Origin: Pseudomonas parakoreensis
GTDB lineage: Bacteria > Pseudomonadota > Gammaproteobacteria > Pseudomonadales > Pseudomonadaceae
Reading direction: 5' to 3'
Length of the DNA stretch: 64,000 nt
Assembly: GCF_021602155.1 (NCBI RefSeq)
Contig: NZ_BQHY01000002.1
Span: 434,001 to 498,000, forward strand
Position 1 is the stretch's first letter. Each line of letters begins with the position of its first letter. A model generated the notes under the pieces. It was not told where the DNA came from and ran no database searches. It worked only from the letters and a program-made list of their open reading frames with translations. Below are positions 45,376 to 53,009 of this stretch, piece after piece. The position numbers and the translations under genes are program-made.

Positions 45376-46113
45376 ATGAAAGCCTTGCCCTTGCTCGCCC
45401 TGAGTTCCTTGAGCCTGCTGCCCCTGAGCAGCCACGCGATTCCCTTGAACGACGATTTCGCCGTGCTGGTCGACCTGACGCTGGCCAGCGACTACCGCAC
45501 TCGCGGTATCTCGCAAACCCAGAATGACCCGGCGGTGCAGGCCGGTCTGACGCTGGCCCACAGCAGCGGTTTGTACGTGGGGGCCTGGAGTTCCAACGTC
45601 GATTTCGGCGGTGGTCTGAAAACCCGGCAGGAAGTCGACTACTACGCGGGCTGGCTGTGGCAGGCCACCGAGGATGTCAGCCTCGATCTGGGCTACATCA
45701 AGTACGCCTACCCCAAGGAAAGCCAGTTCAACCAGAGCGAGGTTTACGGGATTCTCGGCGTCTACGGAGTGAAGCTGGCGGCGTATTACTCCAGCGATGC
45801 GCCGGGGATCGACAGCAAGCAGAGTTCGCTCTACAGCTATGTCGGTTATGAAACCGAACTGCCGTTCGACTCTGGCTTGAAACTGCGTTACGGCACTATG
45901 GATTTCAAAGATCCGCATTTGTACTCGGCGTCCGGGCATGGCGAGGACAGCTACCGCGAATGGGAGGTCAAACTGACGCACAACCTGGCCGGCGTGGTAT
46001 TGGGCCTGAGCTACATCGATACCGATCTGTCGCAGAGCCAGTGTCTGAGCAACTGGGGGTTCAAGGATGTGTGCACGGCGACGGTGGTCGCCAGCCTGAG
46101 CAAATCCTTCTGA
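45376..46113 (+). CDS. TorF-family putative porin
   Basis: 245 aa outer-membrane beta-barrel. Signal peptide (LPLLALSSLSLLPLSSHA) then VLVDLTLASDYRTRGISQTQNDPAVQAGLTLAHSSGLYVGAWSSNVDFG, the hallmark of the TorF/gcw_chp family, alternating strands and a C-terminal Phe (SLSKSF) as for outer-membrane insertion. Substrate unknown. It is bracketed by REPs, so it is probably transcribed alone. Confidence 0.88.
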   Translation: MKALPLLALSSLSLLPLSSHAIPLNDDFAVLVDLTLASDYRTRGISQTQNDPAVQAGLTLAHSSGLYVGAWSSNVDFGGGLKTRQEVDYYAGWLWQATEDVSLDLGYIKYAYPKESQFNQSEVYGILGVYGVKLAAYYSSDAPGIDSKQSSLYSYVGYETELPFDSGLKLRYGTMDFKDPHLYSASGHGEDSYREWEVKLTHNLAGVVLGLSYIDTDLSQSQCLSNWGFKDVCTATVVASLSKSF

Positions 46114-46124
46114 CTCCCCGCCTT

Positions 46125-46207
46125 GTGTAGGAGCTGCCGCAGGCTGCGATCTTTTGATTTTGAAAAGCAAGATCAAAAGATCGCAGCCTGCGGCAGCTCC
46201 TACAGGG
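46125..46207. repeat. REP pair (GTAGGAGCTGCC type, GCAGGC variant), inverted
   Basis: GTAGGAGCTGCCGCAGGCTG...GATCTTTTGATTT and its inverted copy, spacer about 15 bp, immediately downstream of the porin gene. Confidence 0.88.
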
Positions 46208-46221
46208 AACGGGGTTATTTG

Positions 46222-46247
46222 TTACAGGATGTTTACGAATTTTTTAC
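46222..46247 (+). promoter_or_regulatory. Three TTAC repeats at 11 bp period upstream of eptA
   Basis: TTAC starts at 46222, 46233 and 46244 (TTAC-N7-TTAC-N7-TTAC), exactly one helical turn apart, in an AT-rich stretch about 70 bp before the eptA start. Direct repeats at 11 bp spacing are typical sites of OmpR/PhoB-family response regulators such as PmrA or ColR. The protein that binds is inferred. Confidence 0.5.
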
Positions 46248-46313
46248 TATTGTTCTTCTACAGTTACGCGCGTTACCGCGCGTGTTTTCTATTCTGCTAG
46301 AGGAATGTCTGTA

Positions 46314-47972
46314 ATGGCTTTGGGCAAAGGACTGCGTTTACCGTCCATCACTTCCACCCGTCTGGTGCTGGTGTTTTCCCTGGCACTGGTGACGCTGTAC
46401 AACCTGGCGACCTGGAAGGCGCTGGGGAATCTGATCACCTTGCAAGGCGCGCACAAACTGGCGTTTTTCGCCTCGTTCGGGCTGTTCCTGTGGGCGGCGA
46501 TCACCCTGCTACTGACCCTGGTGTCGTTTCGCTGGACGCTGAAACCGGCACTGACCGTGGTCGCCCTGCTCTCGGCCTGCGCCGCGTATTTCATGAACGA
46601 ATACGGGATCACCATCGATACGGTGATGATCCAGAACGTATTCGAAACCAATCCCGCCGAGGCTGCCGCGCTGTTCAACGGCAAGTTGCTGGCCTACGTG
46701 CTGTTGCTCGGCGTGCTGCCAGCGGTGCTGATCTGGCGCTGGCCGGTGCGTTATCGACCGTTCTTTCGCGGCGTGCTCAACAAGCTGCTGGTGATCGCCG
46801 CCTGCGTGCTGGTGATCGGCGCCTCAGTGGGCGCGTTCTATTCGACTTATGCGCCGATCTTCCGTGAAGAGGACAAGCTCACCCATTTCATCAACCCGAC
46901 CAATTACATCTACGCCATCAGCAAGTACACCAAGCAACGCCTGGGCATCAAAAAGCATTTTGTAGTGCAGGCCATCGGGGAAGACGCGGTGATGAGCGCC
47001 AAAGCCGCCAGCCGCGAGAAGAAGTCGCTGATGGTGTTTGTGGTCGGCGAAACCGCCCGCGCCGATCATTTTTCGCTGAACGGCTATGCGCGCGAGACCA
47101 ATCCCGAGCTGAGCAAACTGGACATCCTCAACTTCACTCAGGTGCATTCCTGCGGCACGTCCACGGCGGTGTCGGTGCCGTGCATGTTCTCGATGTTCCC
47201 CCGTGAGGATTACAGCGACAAGAAAGGCAAAACCTACGAAGGCCTGCTGGATATCCTGCAACGGGCCGGCGTGCAGGTGCTGTGGCTGGACAACAACAGC
47301 GACTGCAAGGGCACCTGTCTGCGCGTACCGCACCGCGACATCGCGAAGAACCAGCCGGGGCCGTTCTGCGACGGCAACAACTGCCTGGACGAAGCGCTGC
47401 TGGCCGACCTGCAAGGCTACATCGACAGCCTCAAGGGCCACGCGATCATCGTCCTGCACGCCGACGGCAGCCACGGCCCGGAATACTACGAGCGCTACCC
47501 GAAAAGCATGGAGCGCTTCGCCCCGATCTGCCACACCAACCAGCTGGGCAGTTGCAGCCGCGATGAACTGGTGAACGTGTACGACAACACCATCCTCTAC
47601 ACCGACCACTTCCTCGCCAAGGTCGTCGAGTTGCTCAAACGCAATCAGGATTCACTGGACACCTCGATGGTGTATGTCTCCGATCACGGCGAATCCCTGG
47701 GAGAAAACGGCCTGTACCTGCATGCGGCGCCGTATGCGCTGGCGCCCGAGGCGCAGACTCATGTGCCGATGGTGATGTGGTTTGGCAACAACACGCTGGC
47801 GCAGTTGGGGATTAATCGCGATTGCCTGCAAGGCAAGACCGGGCAGCCGGACCTGAGCCATGACAACCTGTTCCATTCGGTGCTGGGCTTGTTCGAGGTG
47901 AAGACCGCGCTGTATCAGCCGGGGCTGGATGTGTTTCGCGGATGCCGGCCAGCCATGACGGCTGCGCAATAA
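46314..47972 (+). CDS. eptA: Lipid A phosphoethanolamine transferase, EptA family
   Basis: 552 aa from the ATG at 46314, nine bases after AGAGGA; the ATG at 46305 is too close to that site. Five N-terminal membrane helices (LVLVFSLALVTLYNLATW through LLVIAACVLVIGASVGAFY) precede a periplasmic sulfatase-fold domain with the catalytic Thr in FVVGETARADHFSLNGYARE, zinc ligands in SDHGESLGENGLYLH and HADGSHGPEYYERYP, and several disulfide cysteines. It adds phosphoethanolamine to lipid A, lowering affinity for cationic peptides such as polymyxin. Confidence 0.93.
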   Translation: MALGKGLRLPSITSTRLVLVFSLALVTLYNLATWKALGNLITLQGAHKLAFFASFGLFLWAAITLLLTLVSFRWTLKPALTVVALLSACAAYFMNEYGITIDTVMIQNVFETNPAEAAALFNGKLLAYVLLLGVLPAVLIWRWPVRYRPFFRGVLNKLLVIAACVLVIGASVGAFYSTYAPIFREEDKLTHFINPTNYIYAISKYTKQRLGIKKHFVVQAIGEDAVMSAKAASREKKSLMVFVVGETARADHFSLNGYARETNPELSKLDILNFTQVHSCGTSTAVSVPCMFSMFPREDYSDKKGKTYEGLLDILQRAGVQVLWLDNNSDCKGTCLRVPHRDIAKNQPGPFCDGNNCLDEALLADLQGYIDSLKGHAIIVLHADGSHGPEYYERYPKSMERFAPICHTNQLGSCSRDELVNVYDNTILYTDHFLAKVVELLKRNQDSLDTSMVYVSDHGESLGENGLYLHAAPYALAPEAQTHVPMVMWFGNNTLAQLGINRDCLQGKTGQPDLSHDNLFHSVLGLFEVKTALYQPGLDVFRGCRPAMTAAQ

Positions 47973-47991
47973 TCCGGACATTGCACAAAAC

Positions 47992-48085
47992 CCTGTGGGA
48001 GCTGGCTTGCCAGCGATGGCGGTCTGTCAGTCACATAGATGCCTGATATGCCGGCCTCATCGCTGGCAAGCCAGCTCCCACAGGG
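47992..48085. repeat. REP pair (GTGGGAGCTGGCTTGCCAGC type), inverted
   Basis: CTGTGGGAGCTGGCTTGCCA and the inverted copy flank about 40 bp. This is the second REP family in the window, the same family as in the 27.1-28.5 kb array, located between the convergent eptA and DUF971 genes. Confidence 0.86.
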
Positions 48086-48097
48086 AAAGCAGTGTTC

Positions 48098-48376
48098 TCA
48101 AGAACTGAGTTGTGCCAAATAGTCCCACGGGTAAATCCCGCGTTGATGGCCGTCACTGAACACCAGTTGCACACCATAGCCCTGCGGGTTGATTTCGATC
48201 AGGCGAACACGCTCATCGACCCGCAGAGTCACACCTTTCAGGCGAAACGCGCGGCACTGCGAGCACGGGCACTGGCGACGCAGTTCGGCGTGGTTGAACA
48301 GCGATTCACGGCCGTCCGGCCAGCTCAGGCACAGTGTCCGTTCGCTTTGCGAGTTGCCCACCGACAGCGGATTCAT
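48098..48376 (-). CDS. DUF971 (GBBH-like N-terminal domain) protein
   Basis: 92 aa, a single DUF971 domain: TLCLSWPDGRESLFNHAELRRQCPCSQCRAFRLKG, GYGVQLVFSDGHQRGIYPWDYLAQL. The CPCSQC motif suits metal binding; DUF971 domains also occur in gamma-butyrobetaine hydroxylase and in the Fe-S scaffold HCF101. It is the last gene of the operon from the GntR gene at 55489 and overlaps the HEAT-repeat gene by 4 bp. A helper role in Fe-S or metal loading of the flavoprotein/ferredoxin pair is an inference. Confidence 0.85.
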   Translation of the reverse strand: MNPLSVGNSQSERTLCLSWPDGRESLFNHAELRRQCPCSQCRAFRLKGVTLRVDERVRLIEINPQGYGVQLVFSDGHQRGIYPWDYLAQLSS

Positions 48377-49335
48377 TGCAGCTGACTCAAGGCAATCCGC
48401 ACCGCTTTGCGCACTTCCGGGTCACCGTCATCCTGCGCCGCCTGCAACGCCGCCACCGCGCCGCGATCATTCAACTCACCGAGGGCCAGCGCGGCCTCCT
48501 TGCGCAGGTTGCTGATGCGATGGCCGAGGGTCTCGATCAGGGCGTCCAGCGCTGCAGCGAAGCGCAAACGCCCGAGGCTGCGGGTGGCGCGCAGGCGCAC
48601 CTGCCAGTAGTCATCGCCAAGGGCTGCGATCAATGCCGGGCCGGCGTCGCTGTGGCCGACTTTACCCAGGGTTGTTGCCGCCTCTTCGCGCACTTGCCAG
48701 GCGTGATCGTGCAAGGCCTGACGCAGCGCCGGCAATACCTCGGCGCCAGACGCCAGACCGAGAGCACCGGTGGCGGCGCGGCGCACTTCGGTGTCCGGGT
48801 CGGCGCTGGCCAGTCGCGCCAATGCCGGCAGTGCGTCGAGCTGCTTGAGCCAGCCGAGCACGCCGATGGCTTCGCGGCGCACGCTGGCGTCGGCATCATC
48901 AAGTGCCGCGACAGCGGCAGGCGCTGCAGCGGCGAAACGCAGTTCGCGCAAGGCGCGGAACGCGGCGATCCGCACACTGACCTCGGCATGCTCGGTCCAC
49001 GGCAGAATCACCCGGCCTGCCGCCTCGCTCTTGAGCAGACTCAGACTTTGTGCGGCGGCGGTCTGCACGGCTGGAGACGGATCGGTCAGCGCCTGGCACA
49101 GCGCAGCCACCACCGGTTCGTCTTCCCACGCTTCCAGCAGCCGCGCGGCTTCGGCGCGGACGTCTTCAGCCGGATCATCGGTCAGCCTTTCGACCAGCCA
49201 CAGCAGGCCGTCCGGTTCTTCCAGGTCTGCCAGCTCGATCAGGGCAATGCGCCGCACACCGGCATCGTCAGCGGTCAGACGCGGTTGCAGGGCGAGGATG
49301 TCGTCATTATCGGTCACAGCAAAAAATGAGGTCAT
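48373..49335 (-). CDS. HEAT-repeat protein
   Basis: 320 aa made almost entirely of HEAT repeats of about 31 residues, each with the A..AL..L.D....VR..A...L pattern (for example DADASVRREAIGVLGWLKQ, DPDTEVRRAATGALGLASG, LGDDYWQVRLRATRSLG). No signal peptide or enzymatic motif. Such scaffolds bind proteins; CpcE/NblB-type relatives handle cofactor attachment or removal. It overlaps both neighbours by 4 bp, so it is translated with the ATPase and DUF971 protein and probably acts on a product of this operon. Confidence 0.88.
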   Translation of the reverse strand: MTSFFAVTDNDDILALQPRLTADDAGVRRIALIELADLEEPDGLLWLVERLTDDPAEDVRAEAARLLEAWEDEPVVAALCQALTDPSPAVQTAAAQSLSLLKSEAAGRVILPWTEHAEVSVRIAAFRALRELRFAAAAPAAVAALDDADASVRREAIGVLGWLKQLDALPALARLASADPDTEVRRAATGALGLASGAEVLPALRQALHDHAWQVREEAATTLGKVGHSDAGPALIAALGDDYWQVRLRATRSLGRLRFAAALDALIETLGHRISNLRKEAALALGELNDRGAVAALQAAQDDGDPEVRKAVRIALSQLQ

Positions 49336-50180
49336 AGGGCAAATCGCGGCAAGGGGTTTTCGGGCGGCAGGCCGAGCGGGTTGAGGCGCGGCAGCGGTCG
49401 GGAGTTGTCATGGCGCAGCAGGTCGAGGCAATGGCGCTTGAGGCGGGAGAATTCGGCGCTGGTCACCAGCTCAGAGGTACGCGGACGCGGGAAGTCCAGG
49501 CGCAGGTCTTCGATGATTCGCCCCGGACGTGCGCTCATCACCAACAGTCGATCGGCGAGGAACAACGCCTCGTCGATGTCGTGGGTGACGAACACCACGG
49601 TGGTGCGAATCCGCGTCCAGATGTCCAGCAACAGCTCCTGCATGTTCAGGCGGGTCAAGGCATCCAGCGCGCCGAACGGCTCGTCCATCAGCAACAGCCG
49701 TGGACGGTTGACCAGCACCCGGGCGATTTCCACCCGTTGCTGCATACCGCCGGACAGCTGATCCGGCCAGCTTTCGGCAAAGCCTTCAAGGCCCACCAGT
49801 TGGAGGATTTCATCGGCTGCGCGATGGCGTTCGGTTTTGCCGATGCCGCGCATTTTCAGGCCGAAAGCCACGTTGTCGCGTACCGTGCGCCACGGGAACA
49901 GCGTGTGGTGCTGAAAGACCATGCCCCGTTGCGGCGATGGCCCGCTGACCTCGCCACCGTCGACTTTGAGGCTGCCGGCATGGGCGCTCAAGTGTCCGGC
50001 GAGTGCGCCGAGCAAGGTGGATTTGCCGCAACCGGACGGGCCGAGAATGCACACGAACTGGCCCGGTTCGATCTGGCAGTCCAGACCTTGCACGGCTTCG
50101 AAAGCCTGTTGGCCTTCGCCGAGCACGATCGACAACTGGCGAATATCGATCCGCCCTTCCGGGGTTTGCATCGCGCTCAT
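49332..50180 (-). CDS. SsuB/TauB-like ABC transporter ATP-binding protein
   Basis: 282 aa from the ATG at 50180 (the longer frame overlaps the permease). Walker A LGPSGCGKSTLLGALAGHL, Q-loop FQHHTLFPWRTV, signature LSGGMQQRVEIARVL, Walker B LLLMDEPFGALDALTR and H-loop VFVTHDIDEALFL, the standard nitrate/sulfonate/taurine ATPase pattern. It energises the permease at 50180-50962, with which it shares one base of overlap. Confidence 0.93.
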   Translation of the reverse strand: MSAMQTPEGRIDIRQLSIVLGEGQQAFEAVQGLDCQIEPGQFVCILGPSGCGKSTLLGALAGHLSAHAGSLKVDGGEVSGPSPQRGMVFQHHTLFPWRTVRDNVAFGLKMRGIGKTERHRAADEILQLVGLEGFAESWPDQLSGGMQQRVEIARVLVNRPRLLLMDEPFGALDALTRLNMQELLLDIWTRIRTTVVFVTHDIDEALFLADRLLVMSARPGRIIEDLRLDFPRPRTSELVTSAEFSRLKRHCLDLLRHDNSRPLPRLNPLGLPPENPLPRFAL

Positions 50181-50962
50181 CAGGCTTTTCCTCGTGGTCG
50201 GTGCCAGGGCGTGAACAGCCCGCCCAGGCGTTTGATCAACAGGCTGCTGCCCATGCCCAGCACACCGATCAGCAGCATGCCGACGACGATGTCGGCGTAG
50301 TTCTGGATGGTGTAGGACTCCCAGGTGTAGTAACCGATGCCGAACTGTCCGGAGATCATCTCGGCGGTCACCAGACAGAACCACGAGGTGCCCATACCGA
50401 TGGCGAGGCCGGTGATGATGCTCGGCGCGGCGCCGGGCAAAATCACTTCAAGCAAAATCGCCCGGCGCCCTGCCCCGAGGCTTTTCGCCGAGGCGATCAG
50501 CCGTGGATCAACGCCTTCAACGCCGTGCACGGTGTTAAGCAAGATCGGGAACAGCGCGCCGGTGAAGGTGATGAACACCATCGACAGCTCCGACGACGGG
50601 AACATCAGGATCGCCAGCGGAATCCACGCCACCGCCGGAATCGGCCGCAGCACCTCCAGCGGTGGCAGCAGCAGGTCTTCAGTCCATTTCGAGCGGCCGA
50701 TGGCCAGACCCAGAGCGATGCCGATGAAAAGTGCCGCGAGGTAACCGGCGAACACGCGGCTGAGACTGGCGCTCAGGTGCTGCAGCAGCTTGCCGGAATC
50801 GCCCAGGCCCAACGCCGCTTCGATCACCGCCAATGGGGTGGGCACGTTGGCGAAAGTGACCAGACCGAGATTCCAGTGGTGGCTGGCGGCGAGTTGCCAG
50901 AACAGCAGGCAGAGCAGCAACGACGCCGTTCTTGGAATCCAGCGTAAATAGGATCGGTACAC
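50180..50962 (-). CDS. SsuC/TauC-like ABC transporter permease
   Basis: 260 aa from a GTG at 50962 with GAGGA six bases upstream (the longer TTG-led frame overlaps that site). About six membrane segments (TASLLLCLLFWQLAASHHW, VFAGYLAALFIGIALGLAIG, MVFITFTGALFPILLNTVHGV). The EAA loop is ASAKSLGAGRRAILLEVILPGAAPSIITGL, as in sulfonate/taurine/nitrate permeases. Follows the binding-protein gene after a 132 bp gap that holds a REP pair. Confidence 0.92.
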   Translation of the reverse strand: MYRSYLRWIPRTASLLLCLLFWQLAASHHWNLGLVTFANVPTPLAVIEAALGLGDSGKLLQHLSASLSRVFAGYLAALFIGIALGLAIGRSKWTEDLLLPPLEVLRPIPAVAWIPLAILMFPSSELSMVFITFTGALFPILLNTVHGVEGVDPRLIASAKSLGAGRRAILLEVILPGAAPSIITGLAIGMGTSWFCLVTAEMISGQFGIGYYTWESYTIQNYADIVVGMLLIGVLGMGSSLLIKRLGGLFTPWHRPRGKA

Positions 50963-50988
50963 AATTCTTCCTCTCAACCGAGATCCCC

Positions 50989-51074
50989 TGTAGGAGCTGC
51001 CGAAGGCTGCGATCTTTTGATCTTGTTTTTTAAAATCAAAGTCAAAAGATCGCAGCCTTCGGCAGCTCCTACAG
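50989..51074. repeat. REP pair inside the operon, between binding-protein and permease genes
   Basis: GTAGGAGCTGCCGAAGGCTG...GATCTTTTGATCTT and inverted copy. Intra-operon REPs are known to stabilise the upstream segment of mRNA, which would favour more binding protein than permease. Confidence 0.87.
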
Positions 51075-51094
51075 TGACCGAGGTGTTCTGCGGG

Positions 51095-52498
51095 TTAGCG
51101 GGCAGCTACGGCCTGGGTTGTGGCATCGATAAAGTCGAAAACCTTGCCGCCCTGCGCCGCCGCATAGTGCTGCGCCTGGCCCTTGAGCAGGAACGCGCTC
51201 AGGCGGCCCTTGGCATCACTGGCAAACCACGCCTGATCGGCGAGCAACTTGATCCCGCTGTCACTGGCCTGGGCATACACGGCGCGGATGTTTTTGCCTT
51301 CCTGTTTCAATGCGGCCAGCGCAGTGAAAGCGGATTCGGCGGAGGCGTACCGGCGTACTTTGTCTTCGCCGCGCACCCAGATTTCGGCGACGTGGCTAAC
51401 GTCAGTGATGGCTTTGCCGGTCGCTGCATCCACGGCTTTCAACGGCGTCTGCGCGTAATTGGCGAGTTGCGCGCTGTAGTCCAGATTCGACGCCTTGAAG
51501 GCGGCGCGGATGTACTGATCGTCGATGAAGGTGTTGAGGTCGAGGCCGCGATCGGCTTTCTTCAGCAGCTTCAGGGTGTCGATCGCCGTCCCCACGGCCT
51601 GGCGGTATTCCGGCTTCCAGCTCAGGTCGCGGGTCTGCACGCCCAGCGGGCCGTGGAACAGGTAGTTGACCTCGGCATCGACGCCGGTGACCTTGGCGAT
51701 CAGCTCGCTGTACTTCTCAGGCTCAGCAGCCAGCAACTGGTTGGCCTCGATGCTTGCGCGCAGGTAGGCGATGACGATTTCCGGGTATTTTTTCGCGTAA
51801 GCCTGATCGACCAGCGCGCCGTGGAACGTCGGCGCATTGGCCTGGGCGCCGTCGTAGATCTTGCGGGCGAAACCACGGCTGGGGAACAGTTCGGCGAACG
51901 GCACGAAGTCGGCGTGGGCGTCGATCTTGCCGGCCTGCAACGCGGAGCCGGCGACTTCCGGTGGCTGGGCGATGATGTTCACGTCCTTGAGCGGGTCCCA
52001 GCCCTGCTCCGCCACCGCGCGCAGCAACATGCCGTGGGCGGTTGAAGCAAAGGGCACCGAAATGGTCTTGCCCTTGAGCTCGCTCAGCGCCTGCACCCCG
52101 GACGCGCTCGGCACCACGATGCCGTTGCCGCTGCCCTTGATGCTGCCCGACAGCACGCTGATGAACAGGCTGTGCTTGCCGGCGGTTTCGAACGCCACCC
52201 CGTTGAATGCGCCGGGGAAATCGGCCATGGCGCCGAAATCGAGTTTGCCGGCGACCATTTCGTTGGTCAGCGGCGCGTCGCTGGTGAAGTTTTTCCACTG
52301 CACATCGTACTTCGCGTCTTTGTAGGCGCCGTCGTGCGGCAGGTATTTGTCGAGCAGGCCGAGCTCACGAATCAACAGGCCGCCGGCGGCGCAGTTGATG
52401 GTGGTGTCCTGGGTGCCGATGGCAATGCGGATGGTTTCGGCCGAGGCCGACAGGGTGAATGAAGCCAGTACCAGACCGGCGAGTGCTGCACGCAACAT
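51095..52498 (-). CDS. ABC transporter substrate-binding protein (TauA/SsuA-like, extended)
   Basis: 467 aa, notably longer than TauA/SsuA (about 320-340). Signal peptide (ALAGLVLASFTLSASA) followed by ETIRIAIGTQDTTINCAAGGLLIRELGLLDKYLP and the type-II binding-protein segments LDFGAMADFPGAFNGVAFE, LKGKTISVPFASTAHGMLLRA and GSALQAGKIDAHADFVPFAELF. A C-terminal extension of about 110 residues (GEDKVRRYASAESAFTAL, FLLKGQAQHYAAAQGGKVFDFID) is not part of the usual fold. Probably captures an organosulfur or related anion for the permease; ligand not determined. Confidence 0.88.
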   Translation of the reverse strand: MLRAALAGLVLASFTLSASAETIRIAIGTQDTTINCAAGGLLIRELGLLDKYLPHDGAYKDAKYDVQWKNFTSDAPLTNEMVAGKLDFGAMADFPGAFNGVAFETAGKHSLFISVLSGSIKGSGNGIVVPSASGVQALSELKGKTISVPFASTAHGMLLRAVAEQGWDPLKDVNIIAQPPEVAGSALQAGKIDAHADFVPFAELFPSRGFARKIYDGAQANAPTFHGALVDQAYAKKYPEIVIAYLRASIEANQLLAAEPEKYSELIAKVTGVDAEVNYLFHGPLGVQTRDLSWKPEYRQAVGTAIDTLKLLKKADRGLDLNTFIDDQYIRAAFKASNLDYSAQLANYAQTPLKAVDAATGKAITDVSHVAEIWVRGEDKVRRYASAESAFTALAALKQEGKNIRAVYAQASDSGIKLLADQAWFASDAKGRLSAFLLKGQAQHYAAAQGGKVFDFIDATTQAVAAR

Positions 52499-52630
52499 GG
52501 TGTGTTTCCCCTCGAATCATTGATTGGATGTTCGTCTCCGCCGCGATCAGGGCGCGGTGGGAAACGAGGGGGTTTCGGTTTTTCCAGCGTCCGGGGTATG
52601 CCGGATGGCTTTAGTGCTGTCCAGGCGGGC

Positions 52631-52733
52631 CTCATCGCTGGCAAGCCAGCTCCCACAGGTTTCTCGGGTGTTCGCGAAATCCATGTCCCACTACGAATCC
52701 TTGTGGGAGCTGGCTTGCCAGCGATGGCGTCAG
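52631..52733. repeat. REP pair (GTGGGAGCTGGCTTGCCAGC type), inverted
   Basis: CGCTGGCAAGCCAGCTCCCA and an inverted copy around a 60 bp spacer, between the ferredoxin and binding-protein genes of the operon. Second REP inside this operon, but of the other family. Confidence 0.86.
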
Positions 52734-52738
52734 CCCAG

Positions 52739-52984
52739 TCAGCGCAGTAAATAAGGGATGTCGACCTTTACGGCACCGGTCGGGCAATCCTTCTCACACG
52801 GCATGCAGTACCAGCATTCATCGAACGCCATGTAGGCCTTTTGTGTGGCCGGGTTGATCGCCAGCAGGTCCATCGGACAGACGTCGACGCACACGGTGCA
52901 GCCCTTGTCGGCGATGCATTTGTCCTCGTCCACGGTGACCGGGGCGTTGGAGCGGAAGAAGATTTCCTGGGCTTGATAGGCCAT
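52739..52984 (-). CDS. Two-cluster [4Fe-4S] ferredoxin (AprB/AsfB-like)
   Basis: 81 aa from the ATG at 52984. Eight cysteines in two clusters: C23, C29, C32, C36 (DKCIADKGCTVCVDVCP) and C57, C60, C63, C67 (DECWYCMPCEKDCP). The insertion in the first motif and the tryptophan/tyrosine in the second resemble the APS reductase beta subunit and related ferredoxins. It is 25 bp after the flavoprotein gene and should be its electron-transfer partner. Confidence 0.9.
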   Translation of the reverse strand: MAYQAQEIFFRSNAPVTVDEDKCIADKGCTVCVDVCPMDLLAINPATQKAYMAFDECWYCMPCEKDCPTGAVKVDIPYLLR

Positions 52985-53009
52985 GGTTCGGACTCTCTCT
53001 GGTGATGCA

